DNA from: Kribbella sp. VKM Ac-2569
Lineage (GTDB): Bacteria > Actinomycetota > Actinomycetes > Propionibacteriales > Kribbellaceae
Length of the DNA stretch: 64,000 nt
Direction of reading: 5' to 3'
Assembly (NCBI RefSeq): GCF_004216905.1
Contig: NZ_SGXJ01000006.1
Location: 396,121 to 460,120, forward strand
This document shows positions 16,936-25,745 of this stretch, piece after piece. Below the pieces are notes generated by a model that worked only from the letters and a program-made list of their open reading frames with translations, was not told where the DNA came from and did no database searches. Numbering within the stretch: the first letter of the stretch is position 1; each line of letters opens with the position of its first letter. The position numbers and the translations under genes are program-made.

Positions 16936-17808
16936 ATGGGACAGCCGCTGGAGTGGGGTCGTCGCTATCTGATGGTCCGGCCGGACCACTTCCGGATCGA
17001 CTACGTGATCAACCCGTACATGTCGACGCACGACCAGCCGGACCCGGCGCTGACGCTCAAGCAGTGGGAGTCGCTGCGGCAGGCGATCGTGGACGCCGGC
17101 GGCGAGGTCGAGGTCCTCGCGCAGCGGGCCGACTCACCGGACATGGTGTACGCGATGAACCTCGGACTGGCGTCCGCGGACGGCCGCGCGATGCTCTCGC
17201 ACATGCGGTTCGAGCCGCGCCGGAAGGAGTCGCTGAGCGCGGCCGACTGGTTCACCCAGGCCGGGTTCCGGCTCGACCGGACCGGCGGTGAGGGTGTCGG
17301 GCCGCATTTCGAGTCCGGGGACGCGTTCGTGTTCGGCGACAGCCTGGTCGTCGGGTACGGGCCGCGGACCGAGGAAGCGGCGCTCAAGCACCTCGCGACG
17401 GAGTGGAACATCCGGGTCCGCGGGCTCCGGATCGCCCACGAGGGGATGTACCACCTCGACCTGTCGTTCTGCCCGGTGGACAGCACGCACGCGATGATCT
17501 ACCCGCCGGCGTTCGACGCCGCGAGCCAGGCCGAGCTGTCCGGGATCGTCCCGGACCCGATCGTGCTCACCGACGAGGAGGCGTTCGCGTTCAGCGCGAA
17601 CTCGATCGTGGTCGGCGAGACGATCATCATGCCGGCCTGCTCACCGAGGCTGCGCGACGTCTTCACGAGCCTCGGGCTGCGCGTCGCCGTACTGGACCTG
17701 TCGGAGTTCCACAAGGGCGGCGGCTCGATCCGGTGCCTGACGAACCCGCTGGACTTCCCGCTGCCCCAGATCAGCACTCCCGGCGGAGAGCTCGTCCTCC
17801 CCGCCTGA
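16936..17808 (+). CDS. dimethylarginine dimethylaminohydrolase-like amidinohydrolase
   Basis: A 290-residue enzyme of the guanidino-group-modifying superfamily (DDAH/arginine deiminase). The acidic FESGD motif near residue 125, the HLDLSFCPVD motif near 173, and the catalytic Cys267 in GGGSIRCLTNP are all present. It would hydrolyse a guanidino compound such as dimethylarginine to citrulline plus amine. A good ribosome site (AGGAGG) precedes the ATG. A FadR-type palindrome lies just upstream. The exact substrate is inferred from the family. Confidence 0.85.
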   Translation: MGQPLEWGRRYLMVRPDHFRIDYVINPYMSTHDQPDPALTLKQWESLRQAIVDAGGEVEVLAQRADSPDMVYAMNLGLASADGRAMLSHMRFEPRRKESLSAADWFTQAGFRLDRTGGEGVGPHFESGDAFVFGDSLVVGYGPRTEEAALKHLATEWNIRVRGLRIAHEGMYHLDLSFCPVDSTHAMIYPPAFDAASQAELSGIVPDPIVLTDEEAFAFSANSIVVGETIIMPACSPRLRDVFTSLGLRVAVLDLSEFHKGGGSIRCLTNPLDFPLPQISTPGGELVLPA

Positions 17809-17821
17809 CCGGTGGAGCGGC

Positions 17822-18439
17822 CTACTTGCCGGTGGTCCAGACGACGTCGAGGGTGTTGATGTCCCAGCCGTAGCCCTTGATCCATTGGAGGGCCTTCTTC
17901 TTGCCCTGGGAGCCGAAGACCTCGATGACGATCGAGATCGCCTCCGGATTCGTCGGGTCACTCTTGGACTTCGTGTACGTCGCCTGAAAGCCGTCACCGA
18001 CGTACGGGAGCTGCATGAGGATCGGGTACTTCTGCTTGAGCCGGCTCTGGATCTGGTCGAACCTCCGGCCGGCCTCGGCCTCGGCCTCGAGCTCCTGCTC
18101 GGGGTTGTTCTTGCCCCACTCCCGGCCCTCGGCGCTGTTGGCGTACAGGAACATCTTGTAGCTCAGCTTGTCGTTGCCCGAGGTGAACGTCTCGGTGTAG
18201 CTCTGGAAGCCACGCCGCGAACCCTCCAGGGTGTGGGTGCCGGCCTTGATCTTGACCTCGCCGTTCGCCGGGATCTCGTGGCCGTCGAGCTTCAGGGTCA
18301 GGTCGTTCGGGATCGACTGCACGGTCAGCGTCGTCTCCGTTCCGCCGCCGCGGAACAGCACGACGCCGCCGATCAGGATCAGGACGACCGCCAGTACGAC
18401 GACGCCGATCATGAACGGTCTCCGGTTCTCATCCAGCAT
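17822..18439 (-). CDS. single-pass membrane protein with PEGA-like domain
   Basis: A 205-residue protein. One N-terminal transmembrane helix (FMIGVVVLAVVLILIGGVVLF) is followed by an extracytoplasmic beta domain (TLTVQSIPNDLTLKLDGHEIPANG...IKAGTHTLEGSRRGF) that matches the PEGA style: a short repeat in surface proteins ending in G-x-H-x-L-x-x-x-R-x-G-F. A helical C-terminal region follows, unlike known domains. It is 19 bases downstream of the peptidoglycan hydrolase gene and is probably its operon partner. Confidence 0.65.
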   Translation of the reverse strand: MLDENRRPFMIGVVVLAVVLILIGGVVLFRGGGTETTLTVQSIPNDLTLKLDGHEIPANGEVKIKAGTHTLEGSRRGFQSYTETFTSGNDKLSYKMFLYANSAEGREWGKNNPEQELEAEAEAGRRFDQIQSRLKQKYPILMQLPYVGDGFQATYTKSKSDPTNPEAISIVIEVFGSQGKKKALQWIKGYGWDINTLDVVWTTGK

Positions 18440-18458
18440 CCGCTGCTCCTGTCCTTGC

Positions 18459-20072
18459 TCAGCTCGCCGGTTGCGGCGCGTTCTTCAGCCGGTAGACCGT
18501 GAAGTTGCCGGAACCTCCGCCGACGTCGTACAGGTGGCCCGCCTCCGGCACGTGACCGTGGAGTGAGGCAGACGCCGCGTTGTAGCCTCCGCCCTCCGCA
18601 CCCCACGGACCGACGTAGAGGTAGGTGTGACCGGGCCCGTTCAGGATGTCACCCGGCTTCATGCCACCCGGAGGCTCTCCGTGCCACCAGTCGTACTTCC
18701 CGGAACTCTCCAGGTACGTCTTCTGAACGCCGGTTCCCACATTCGGGTAGTCCTTGTCGGCGCCGCTCATGTGCATCACCGTCGCGACGAACCGCCCGCA
18801 GTCGCTGTACGGATCGAGGCCGCTGGAGCCGTCGTTGAACTTCTCCATCGCATCGACGTACTCCTTCTTCGCGATGCTCGCGTCGACACCGTCGTGACCG
18901 TCCTCGGGCCAGGCCAGGTTCTTCGCGACCTCGGCGATGTTGCCGCTGCCTTCGCCGCATCCGCCGCCGGCGCTCGCGTTCTGCGCGTTCCCGGCCGGCG
19001 CCGAACCCGCGAACTGGTCGAACACGTGCCGCGCGTTCGCCTTGCGATCGGCGTACGTCGGGTGGTTCGGGTCCTCGTGCCCGCCGAACCGCTCGAACTT
19101 GTCGCCGAACTCGTACGCGGCCTGCTCCACCGTTTTCGCCGCCTTGACCGCCGGCCCGGCCTGTCCGTCCAGCCCGCCGCCGAAGAGCTGCTTCTGCAGA
19201 TACTCCAGCTGGTAGCCCAAGGAGGCGATCTTCTCGTCGGGGACACCGGCGTCGCGGGACGGGTTGATCATCTTGCCGGCCGGCGTCCACTGCACGATGC
19301 CCCAGCCGAGCGGGGAGTTCACCACTTTGTCCGGCGGGCTGACGACACCCGGATCCGTGTTCTGCAGGCGAGCCGGCTCGACGCCGGATTCGGCGATCAT
19401 GTTTCCGACGATGCCCGCGGCCTGCTCCTTGGAGAAGCCGTTCTGGACGAAGAAGTTGAAGGCCTTCTGCTGGTTGTTGGCCCCGGAGAGGTTGCCGTCG
19501 ACGCAACTGCACCCGCTACCGGACTTCGGGTCGAGCTCGAAGATGTTCTCTTCCGGCTTCGGAACGATGGACCACTCGTTGTTGCTCTCCTGGTCGGCCC
19601 ACATCTCCCAGTGCAGATGCGCGCCGGTGATTCCGATCGGGGCGCCCTCGGTGTCGCTGCCCTCGCTGCCGGTGCCGGCGGTGCCGATCTGGTCGCCGCG
19701 CTTGACCTCGGCGCCGTTGCTGACGCTGATGGTCTTCATGAACTTGTACCGCGTCTCGACGCTCTCGAGGCGGATCCGGACCTCGTTGTCCTTGGCCATG
19801 ACGACCTTGCCGTCCTGGGACGCGTAGACCTTGGCGTTCTCGTCCACCTTGAAGTCGTAGCCCTGGTGGACGAAGGTCCAGTCGCCGTCGATCTCGTGCC
19901 GGTCGGTCGGCCAGCCCATCAGGGGCTTGTCCTCGGCGTGCTGCGCGCACTGCGCTTCGGCCGAGTCCAACCCGCCGAGCACGCCGAGCAGCATCAGCAG
20001 GACAATGACCAACGGCAGTATCAGCACCAGCCCAGCGGCGCCGAGGAGCTGAAGCGGACTGATCTTTGGCAC
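18459..20072 (-). CDS. three-domain peptidoglycan hydrolase (M23, phage-type lysozyme, Cys amidase)
   Basis: A 537-residue membrane-anchored wall hydrolase. A transmembrane helix spans about residues 9-34. An M23/LytM endopeptidase domain follows (about 50-165) with zinc ligands in HQGYD (His69, Asp73) and HLH (His152, His154). Residues about 200-350 match phage tail-tip lysozyme domains (FVQNGFSKEQAAGIVGNM...ESG). A C-terminal CHAP/NlpC-like domain has Cys425 in SDCGRF and His482 in GPGHTYLYVG. Such architectures usually belong to conjugation or type IV-like secretion systems, where they open the wall; none is seen here. It is cotranscribed with the PEGA-like membrane protein. Confidence 0.85.
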   Translation of the reverse strand: MPKISPLQLLGAAGLVLILPLVIVLLMLLGVLGGLDSAEAQCAQHAEDKPLMGWPTDRHEIDGDWTFVHQGYDFKVDENAKVYASQDGKVVMAKDNEVRIRLESVETRYKFMKTISVSNGAEVKRGDQIGTAGTGSEGSDTEGAPIGITGAHLHWEMWADQESNNEWSIVPKPEENIFELDPKSGSGCSCVDGNLSGANNQQKAFNFFVQNGFSKEQAAGIVGNMIAESGVEPARLQNTDPGVVSPPDKVVNSPLGWGIVQWTPAGKMINPSRDAGVPDEKIASLGYQLEYLQKQLFGGGLDGQAGPAVKAAKTVEQAAYEFGDKFERFGGHEDPNHPTYADRKANARHVFDQFAGSAPAGNAQNASAGGGCGEGSGNIAEVAKNLAWPEDGHDGVDASIAKKEYVDAMEKFNDGSSGLDPYSDCGRFVATVMHMSGADKDYPNVGTGVQKTYLESSGKYDWWHGEPPGGMKPGDILNGPGHTYLYVGPWGAEGGGYNAASASLHGHVPEAGHLYDVGGGSGNFTVYRLKNAPQPAS

Positions 20073-20172
20073 CCTCTGCTCCTAGCTCCTCCGTGTGACT
20101 CCCCGCGCCGGTCCGCGGGAAGGGGCGGCCACCAGGGAAATGTTGCCCGAAAACCGGGTCATCTGCCGGAAG

Positions 20173-20181
20173 TTATCCACA
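20173..20181 (+). promoter_or_regulatory. isolated DnaA-box-like 9-mer
   Basis: TTATCCACA, an exact match to the classical DnaA box, lies in the 171-base gap between the wall hydrolase and the GntR gene. It is single, so it is not an origin. A GGCCGGGGCC palindromic stretch follows at about 20191. Confidence 0.4.
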
Positions 20182-20243
20182 GGGCGACCGGCCGGGGCCG
20201 GGTCGGGCGCGACAACGGACCGGGTCTGGACGAGAATCACACC

Positions 20244-20912
20244 ATGTATGAACGGCTGCGGGTGGACCGCTCGACCACGGTGGACCGGGTGGTCGACGCG
20301 CTGCGCGCCGCCCTGTTCGCCGGTGATCTGGAGCCGGGTACGCCGCTGCGTGAGCAGCCGCTCGCCGAGGCGCTCGGGGTCGCCCGGAGCACCATCCGCG
20401 AGGCGATGACGATGCTGGTCACCGAGGGCCTCGCGGTCCGCGAGCCGAACAAGGGCGTCAGCGTCGCGATCCTGCACCCCGACGCGGTGGCCGACATCTG
20501 CCGCGCCCGGTTCGTACTCGAATCCGCCGGGATCCGGGCCTGGTACGACGCCGACGAGGCGGCCCGGGAGCGGGTCCGGGAGGCGATGCGGGTCTTCGCC
20601 GCGACCGCCAAGGACGGGGCCGACCCGGAGGCCCTGACCGAGACCCACCTGGCCATCCACCGCAGCCTGGTCGCGCTCACCGGCAGTGAGCGGCTGATCG
20701 CGACCGCCGACTCGGTCACCGGCGAGGCGCGGCTCGCGCTGGCCCGGGTGGACGCGCTGCGGCAGGACGCGCGCCAGCAGGTCGCGTCCCACCGCAAACT
20801 CGTCCGGTTGCTCGAGCGGGGTGAGCTCGACGAGTGCGTCGAGGAGCTCCGTCGTCATCTCGCCGGCGCCGAGGAGTCGCTCCTCGAGGCCATCGCGATG
20901 CCCCCCGCCTGA
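20244..20912 (+). CDS. GntR-family transcriptional regulator (FCD type)
   Basis: A 222-residue regulator. The N-terminal winged helix-turn-helix (residues about 8-70) has PGTPLREQPLAEALGVARSTIREAMTML. The all-helical C-terminal FCD ligand domain carries the metal-binding pattern with His in ETHLAIHRSLV and late HRKLVRLLERG. It binds a carboxylate-type effector in relatives. It is divergent from the peptidoglycan hydrolase and faces the glycosidase gene with a 16-base gap. It could bind the FadR-type palindrome at 16878, but that is a guess. Confidence 0.88.
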   Translation: MYERLRVDRSTTVDRVVDALRAALFAGDLEPGTPLREQPLAEALGVARSTIREAMTMLVTEGLAVREPNKGVSVAILHPDAVADICRARFVLESAGIRAWYDADEAARERVREAMRVFAATAKDGADPEALTETHLAIHRSLVALTGSERLIATADSVTGEARLALARVDALRQDARQQVASHRKLVRLLERGELDECVEELRRHLAGAEESLLEAIAMPPA

Positions 20913-20928
20913 GCCGTCCCGCGACGTC

Positions 20929-22962
20929 TCAGACCAGTCCGTCCGCCGTCACGTCGTACGTCTTCGAGCCGACCCTGAGGCCGGTCAGGCGGGCGCCCGG
21001 GTCGAGCGCCGCGACCTGTGGGCTCGCGGTCACGGTGCCGTCCAAGGCGACCTCGATGCCGAAGACGCCCTCCAGGACCAGGCTGACCCAGGCGCCGGAC
21101 GACGAGCAGGACCAGTCGATCAGGTACGGGAACTGCGGCGGCGACTTCCGCGCACCACCGGCCATCGGCGGCTGCGCCTCCTCGACGAAGTGCGCCTGAC
21201 CGCAGGGACCCTGGTTCGCGGACTTGGCCAGACCCGGCAGCCAGTCCAGCAGTACGTCGCCCCGCCCGAGCGCGAACAGTGCGCGCCCCGCGTCCGCCGG
21301 CCACGCCGGGTACGCACCGTTCCACTGGTGGTCCGGCCGGACACTGAACGCAGCGTCGGCGTCGTACGGCGACAGCGCGCGCATCCACGTGGGTGTCTGC
21401 AGCTCCCGCTGGAAGAACGACACCATCTCGGCGCACTGCGACTCGGACAGGTCGTCCGGGATCGTCGTACCGATGATGTTGAAGTCGTAGCAGTGCCGGA
21501 CCGGGACGAGTGAGCCGTCCGGCTGCCGCGCGTGCCAGAACCCCTTGCCCTCGACGTACAGCTCGTTGACGTGGCCTGCCTGCGCAGACGCCTCCTTGCG
21601 GAGCAGAGCGGCCCGGTCCGCGTCACCGGAGCGGTCCGCGAGCTCAGCCGCCACCCGCAGGCACCAGACGTTGGCCGCGTTGAAACTGGCCACCTCGTGC
21701 ACGTAGCTGCTCACGCACTCCAGCAGGTTGTCGATGCCGCCGTAGTCGGCCAGCGCGTGCTCACCGCGCAATCCGCGCCAGGCGGTCGCCCAGTCGTGCA
21801 CATGCTCTCCGACTGGCTTCGGACCAACCTCTGCATCGAGGAATGCCGCGTCCCCGGTGAAGCGCACGTAGTCGCGCACCAGCCGAGTCATGGCGAAATC
21901 GTTCACGGAGTACCAGTAGCCGACCGGTCCGCCGGTCAGCCACTCGGTGCCGAAGTGCTCGTGGATGTCCAGGTCGATCCAGTGCTCGATGTGCTTCCGC
22001 ATCGGCTCCGGGTCCAGCAGCGCATGCGTGAGCGAGGACAGGCTGTAGTCCCAGATGAACGTCGTGGTCTGCCAGTACCGCGGCATCAACGTGTCGTACG
22101 TCCGCCCGAGCACACTGGCCGGGTTGTCCCGCCGGAACCAGATGACCCCGAGCACACCCCACCAGTACAGCTTCTGCAACGCCTCGTTGGACGTCTCCAG
22201 CACCGGCAGCGACCCGCTGAAGCCTTCGCTGGAAGGGTCGAACGCGTCGGCGAGCGCCATGTCCCACACGCCCTCGGCCACGGTGATGACCGCAGGTACG
22301 TCGGCCACGCACACGTCGAAGTGCTCCGTCGCCTCCTCCAGCGACCCGGCCAGCACATGCACATACCCGAGCTGTGCGCGCCCGGACGCATCAAGCTCGA
22401 CGGTGGCCTCCAGCATCGACCGGTCGACCGTCGACGGCACGTCCAACCCCTGCAGGCTGACTGCCGAGCCGGAGGCACCTGTGCCTACGACACGGCTGTC
22501 CACCGCCGACAACGTGTTGGGCTCGGACGGCGGCTCCGGCCGCAGCCAGCCGGCACCTGACCGCGTAGCAGTGCTCTCCAGCGCAAACCCGAGCCGGACA
22601 GACCGGCCTGGTGTCCCCGACACCTCCAGCTGTACGACGACCGCAGGACGACCCGGTGCGCAGGCAGTGGTCGTCCGCAGCTCCAGCCCGTCGACCGTGG
22701 TGGACCGCACGACGCAGTCCGGCCGCCACACCACCTCCACCGTCCCGCCGTACGAGCGCGCCAGACGTCCGTCGACGTACAGCTGTCCGGTGATGGTGTC
22801 GCCGTGCGAGTACGGCGGGAAGTTGACGCTCCTGATCGCCACGACGTCGTGGTCGACCTGCGCCGTACCCAGGAAGTTCGTCAGCCCGGGCGGGTTGAAC
22901 ATGTCGTCGTACGTGTGGACAAGAACGTCGCTCGCCAGATCGGCGGAACGCGGAATCGTCAT
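20929..22962 (-). CDS. six-hairpin (alpha/alpha) glycosidase-like protein
   Basis: A 677-residue cytosolic protein without signal peptide. An N-terminal beta-sandwich (residues 1-220) is followed by an (alpha/alpha)6 barrel with acidic motifs typical of retaining or inverting glycosidases: TTTFIWDYSLSSL, DYGGIDNLLECVSSYVHEVASFNAANVW and SVRPDHQWNGAYPAWPADAGR. It is reminiscent of GH63/GH65-type or debranching enzymes, but I cannot assign a GH family. The ATG at 22962 overlaps the enolase stop (ATGA). It is the last gene of the carbohydrate operon and probably releases the sugar that the other enzymes degrade. Confidence 0.75.
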   Translation of the reverse strand: MTIPRSADLASDVLVHTYDDMFNPPGLTNFLGTAQVDHDVVAIRSVNFPPYSHGDTITGQLYVDGRLARSYGGTVEVVWRPDCVVRSTTVDGLELRTTTACAPGRPAVVVQLEVSGTPGRSVRLGFALESTATRSGAGWLRPEPPSEPNTLSAVDSRVVGTGASGSAVSLQGLDVPSTVDRSMLEATVELDASGRAQLGYVHVLAGSLEEATEHFDVCVADVPAVITVAEGVWDMALADAFDPSSEGFSGSLPVLETSNEALQKLYWWGVLGVIWFRRDNPASVLGRTYDTLMPRYWQTTTFIWDYSLSSLTHALLDPEPMRKHIEHWIDLDIHEHFGTEWLTGGPVGYWYSVNDFAMTRLVRDYVRFTGDAAFLDAEVGPKPVGEHVHDWATAWRGLRGEHALADYGGIDNLLECVSSYVHEVASFNAANVWCLRVAAELADRSGDADRAALLRKEASAQAGHVNELYVEGKGFWHARQPDGSLVPVRHCYDFNIIGTTIPDDLSESQCAEMVSFFQRELQTPTWMRALSPYDADAAFSVRPDHQWNGAYPAWPADAGRALFALGRGDVLLDWLPGLAKSANQGPCGQAHFVEEAQPPMAGGARKSPPQFPYLIDWSCSSSGAWVSLVLEGVFGIEVALDGTVTASPQVAALDPGARLTGLRVGSKTYDVTADGLV

Positions 22963-24173
22963 GAGGGGTCGGCCCAATCGGTGTTCGGGAGCAGGGGGTA
23001 CCAGTCCGGGCGGGCCGGATCGCGGTCGTAGGGATACGAGCCGAGTTCGCGGAAGAGTTCGGCGTACTCGGCCAGCTTGTCGCGGTCCAGCTCGACGCCC
23101 AGGCCGGGCGCGTCGGGGACCGCGATCGCGCCGTCGGCGTACGGAAGCTTGCCACCGGCAATGATGTCGTCACGCAGGTGGTGGTAGTGCGCGTCCGCGG
23201 CGAACGACAGGTTCGGTACGACGGCGCCGAGGTGCAGCATCGTCGCGAGCTGGATACCGAGCTCGCCGGACGAGTGCACCGCGACCCCGAGCTGGAACGT
23301 CTCGCAGACGCCGGCCGCCTTGATACACGGCCGGATACCGCCCCAGAACGTGGTGTCCAGCAGGATCACGTCGACCGCGGGGTCGCGGACGTTGGCGGCG
23401 AGCTGCTCGAAGTTCACCACGACCGTGTTCGTCGCGAGCGGGATCGGAGTGTTCTCGCGGACCCGGCGCATCCCGTTCATGCCCCAGGTCGGGTCCTCGA
23501 GGTAGTCGTTGTCGAGGTCCTCGATCCCGCGGGCGAACCGGATCGCCTCCTCGACGCTGAACGCGCCGTTCGGGTCGAACCGCACGCGGTGCCCCGGGAA
23601 CGCCTCGGCCAGCGCGCGGAAGCACTCGCGTTCGTAGTCCGGCGGGAACACGCCGCCCTTCAGCTTGTGCACGCTGAACCCGTGCTGGTCGACCAGCTCG
23701 CGGGCGTGCGCGACCAGCTGTTCCGCCGTACGGATCTCGCCCGTGCCGTCCTCGGCGGGATGCCGGAAGAACAGGTAGCTCGCGAAGGGCACGTGCGAGC
23801 GCACCTTGCCGCCCAGCAGCGCATGCACGGGTACGCCGAGTTCCCGGCCCTGCAGGTCCAGGCAGGCGAACTCGATGGCCGCCAGCAACTGGGTGCGGTT
23901 GTTGTAGAGGCTCGCGGTCGGGTTGGCGAGCATCCAGCGCAGGGCCTCGGTGCGGGCCGGGTCGTGGCCGACCAGGTACTCCTTCAGCCCCGCGACCGCG
24001 GCCTCGGCGCTCTGCCCGCCGCCGCCCATCTCGCCGAGGCCGATCAGCCCGTTGTCGGCCTCGACCTCCACGACAGTCCGCACGAAACGTCCCCAGTGCG
24101 CTCCGTTGCTATGCCGCAGCGGCGCCTCCAGCGGCATCGTCACCGTGGTCGCGCGTACGTCGACGATCTTCAC
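22959..24173 (-). CDS. enolase-superfamily dehydratase, glucarate-dehydratase-like
   Basis: A 404-residue sugar-acid dehydratase. The KxK base motif is in VHKLKGGVFPPDYE. Metal ligands are in RFDPNGAF and LEDPTWG, and the third acid follows in the ATNTVVV region. The C-terminal HSSGELGIQLATMLH matches the His-containing strand of glucarate dehydratases. It would convert an aldaric or aldonic acid to its 2-keto-3-deoxy derivative. The GTG start overlaps the SDR stop (GTGA). The exact acid is unknown. Confidence 0.85.
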   Translation of the reverse strand: MKIVDVRATTVTMPLEAPLRHSNGAHWGRFVRTVVEVEADNGLIGLGEMGGGGQSAEAAVAGLKEYLVGHDPARTEALRWMLANPTASLYNNRTQLLAAIEFACLDLQGRELGVPVHALLGGKVRSHVPFASYLFFRHPAEDGTGEIRTAEQLVAHARELVDQHGFSVHKLKGGVFPPDYERECFRALAEAFPGHRVRFDPNGAFSVEEAIRFARGIEDLDNDYLEDPTWGMNGMRRVRENTPIPLATNTVVVNFEQLAANVRDPAVDVILLDTTFWGGIRPCIKAAGVCETFQLGVAVHSSGELGIQLATMLHLGAVVPNLSFAADAHYHHLRDDIIAGGKLPYADGAIAVPDAPGLGVELDRDKLAEYAELFRELGSYPYDRDPARPDWYPLLPNTDWADPS

Positions 24174-24925
24174 TTCGCGTCCTCCGGGAGTACGACGGCC
24201 AGCCCGGCGGTCAACCCGCCGTCGACCTTCACGTCGGCCCCGGTCACGAACGACGCGGCCGGGGAGGACAGGAAGTAGATGACCTCGGCAACCTCTCCCG
24301 GTGTCGCGACCCGCCCGAGTGGGTGCGAGCGGCCCCATTCGGCGACCACCTCGTCCGTCGTCCGGTCGCCGGCGAACTGCGCGGCCGACGTACGCAACAT
24401 GGGCGTGTCCACCGATCCCGGGCAGACCGCGTTCACGCGGATCCCGTCCGGAGCGTGATCCACCGCCATGGCCCGTACGAGGCTGAGCAATGCGCCCTTG
24501 CCCATCGAGTACGCCGCTACGCCCGTCTGCGCCGCATACGCCTGCACGGACGACACCACAACGACGCTCCCGCCCCGCGACATCCGAGGGACGAACGCCT
24601 GGCACGCAAAGAACACGCCCCCGACATTCACCGCCATCACCTCGTCGTAGACCGAGGACGGCGTGTCGACAACCGTCCCGTACCGCTGAACTCCCGCGGC
24701 ACAGACGAGCGCGTCCACCGCGCCGAGCTCGTCAGCAGCCGCCGCGAGAGCCTCGCGATCCGAGACATCCACAACTACGCCTGTCACCTGATCACCCAGC
24801 GCCGACAGCGCTTCCGCGTCCCGGTCCAGGGCAATCACCCGGTCTCCGGCGGCGACGAAGCGTTCGACTGCACCTCGTCCGATACCGGCGGCACCACCGG
24901 TCACGACGACTGTGCGGCTACTCAT
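24170..24925 (-). CDS. SDR-family oxidoreductase
   Basis: A 251-residue classical SDR. TGGAAGIG near residue 8, CAAG near 76, SSVQAY and the YSMGK catalytic pair near 142, and VCPGSVDTPM near 172 are complete. I chose the ATG at 24925, which has GAGAGGA just upstream and gives the usual N-terminus; an in-frame extension overlaps the permease gene. In this operon it probably oxidises a sugar or a sugar-acid intermediate before or after the enolase step. Confidence 0.87.
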   Translation of the reverse strand: MSSRTVVVTGGAAGIGRGAVERFVAAGDRVIALDRDAEALSALGDQVTGVVVDVSDREALAAAADELGAVDALVCAAGVQRYGTVVDTPSSVYDEVMAVNVGGVFFACQAFVPRMSRGGSVVVVSSVQAYAAQTGVAAYSMGKGALLSLVRAMAVDHAPDGIRVNAVCPGSVDTPMLRTSAAQFAGDRTTDEVVAEWGRSHPLGRVATPGEVAEVIYFLSSPAASFVTGADVKVDGGLTAGLAVVLPEDAK

Positions 24926-24935
24926 ATGTGTCCTC

Positions 24936-25745
24936 TCAGAACTGGCCCAGGGCGAGGCCCCGGGAGAAGAAGCGTTGGGCGGCAAGGAAGAGGATGACCG
25001 TGGGCAGCGAGACGAGCAGGCCACCTGCCAGCACGGTCGGGAGCGACGCCCCGCCGTACGTGCTCTGCAGGCCGGTGAGGGCCGGCATGATCGGGCGGAC
25101 CGAGTCGGACTGGCTCAGGGTCAGGCCGAGCAGCAGGTCGTTCCAGACGAACGTCGACTGCAGGATGAAGATCGCGGCCAGCGCCGACCCCGCCATCGGC
25201 AGGTAGATGCTGCGGAAGATCCGGAACAACCCGCCGCCGTCGACCACCGCGGCCTCGAACACGCTGCGCGCGATCCCGGTGAAGAAGTTCCGCATCACGA
25301 ACGCCGAGAACGGCACGCTGATCGCGGTGTAGACGATGATCATCCCGATCCGGGTGTCGTACAGCCCGGAGTTCGCGTACCCGGAGAACAACGGCATCAG
25401 GATCATCTGCAGCGGGAAGATCGTCCCGCCGAAGATGAACACGAACCACAGGAAGCCACGCTTCAGCCGCAGTACGACGATCGCGTACCCGGCGGCCGAG
25501 CCGATCAGCACCGCGACCACCGGCGCGATCACGCTGTACATCGTGGTCGCGACCAACGTGTCTCCGAGCGCTGCCTTGCTCCACGCGTCGCCGAAGTTCG
25601 CGAACAACGAGAACCCGGCCGGCTTCCACACGGTCTTCGCGTCGTACCCGTCGACGGACTTGGACGCGTTCACGACCAGGAGATAGACCGGCGCGAGCCA
25701 GATCAGCCCGAGTACGACGAGGATTGCCGTCTTAACCCTGCTCAC
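24936..25745 (-). CDS. carbohydrate ABC transporter permease (MalG type)
   Basis: A 269-residue inner-membrane permease with six hydrophobic segments. The cytoplasmic EAA loop (EAAVVDGGGLFRIFRSIYLP), which contacts the ATPase, is intact near residue 172. The length is typical of the CUT1 family. It overlaps the other permease by 14 bases. No ATPase gene is present in the operon, so it probably uses a shared MsiK-type ATPase encoded elsewhere, as is common in actinobacteria. Confidence 0.92.
   Translation of the reverse strand: MSRVKTAILVVLGLIWLAPVYLLVVNASKSVDGYDAKTVWKPAGFSLFANFGDAWSKAALGDTLVATTMYSVIAPVVAVLIGSAAGYAIVVLRLKRGFLWFVFIFGGTIFPLQMILMPLFSGYANSGLYDTRIGMIIVYTAISVPFSAFVMRNFFTGIARSVFEAAVVDGGGLFRIFRSIYLPMAGSALAAIFILQSTFVWNDLLLGLTLSQSDSVRPIMPALTGLQSTYGGASLPTVLAGGLLVSLPTVILFLAAQRFFSRGLALGQF

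Noticed and set aside
6201..20181. Replication origin suggested by two DnaA-box-like 9-mers
   Set aside because: The two boxes are 14 kb apart and single, and no dnaA, dnaN or gyrase genes are present.
18459..20912. Integrated conjugative element around the triple-domain wall hydrolase
   Set aside because: No integrase, relaxase, type IV ATPase, attachment-site repeats or tRNA were seen on either side.
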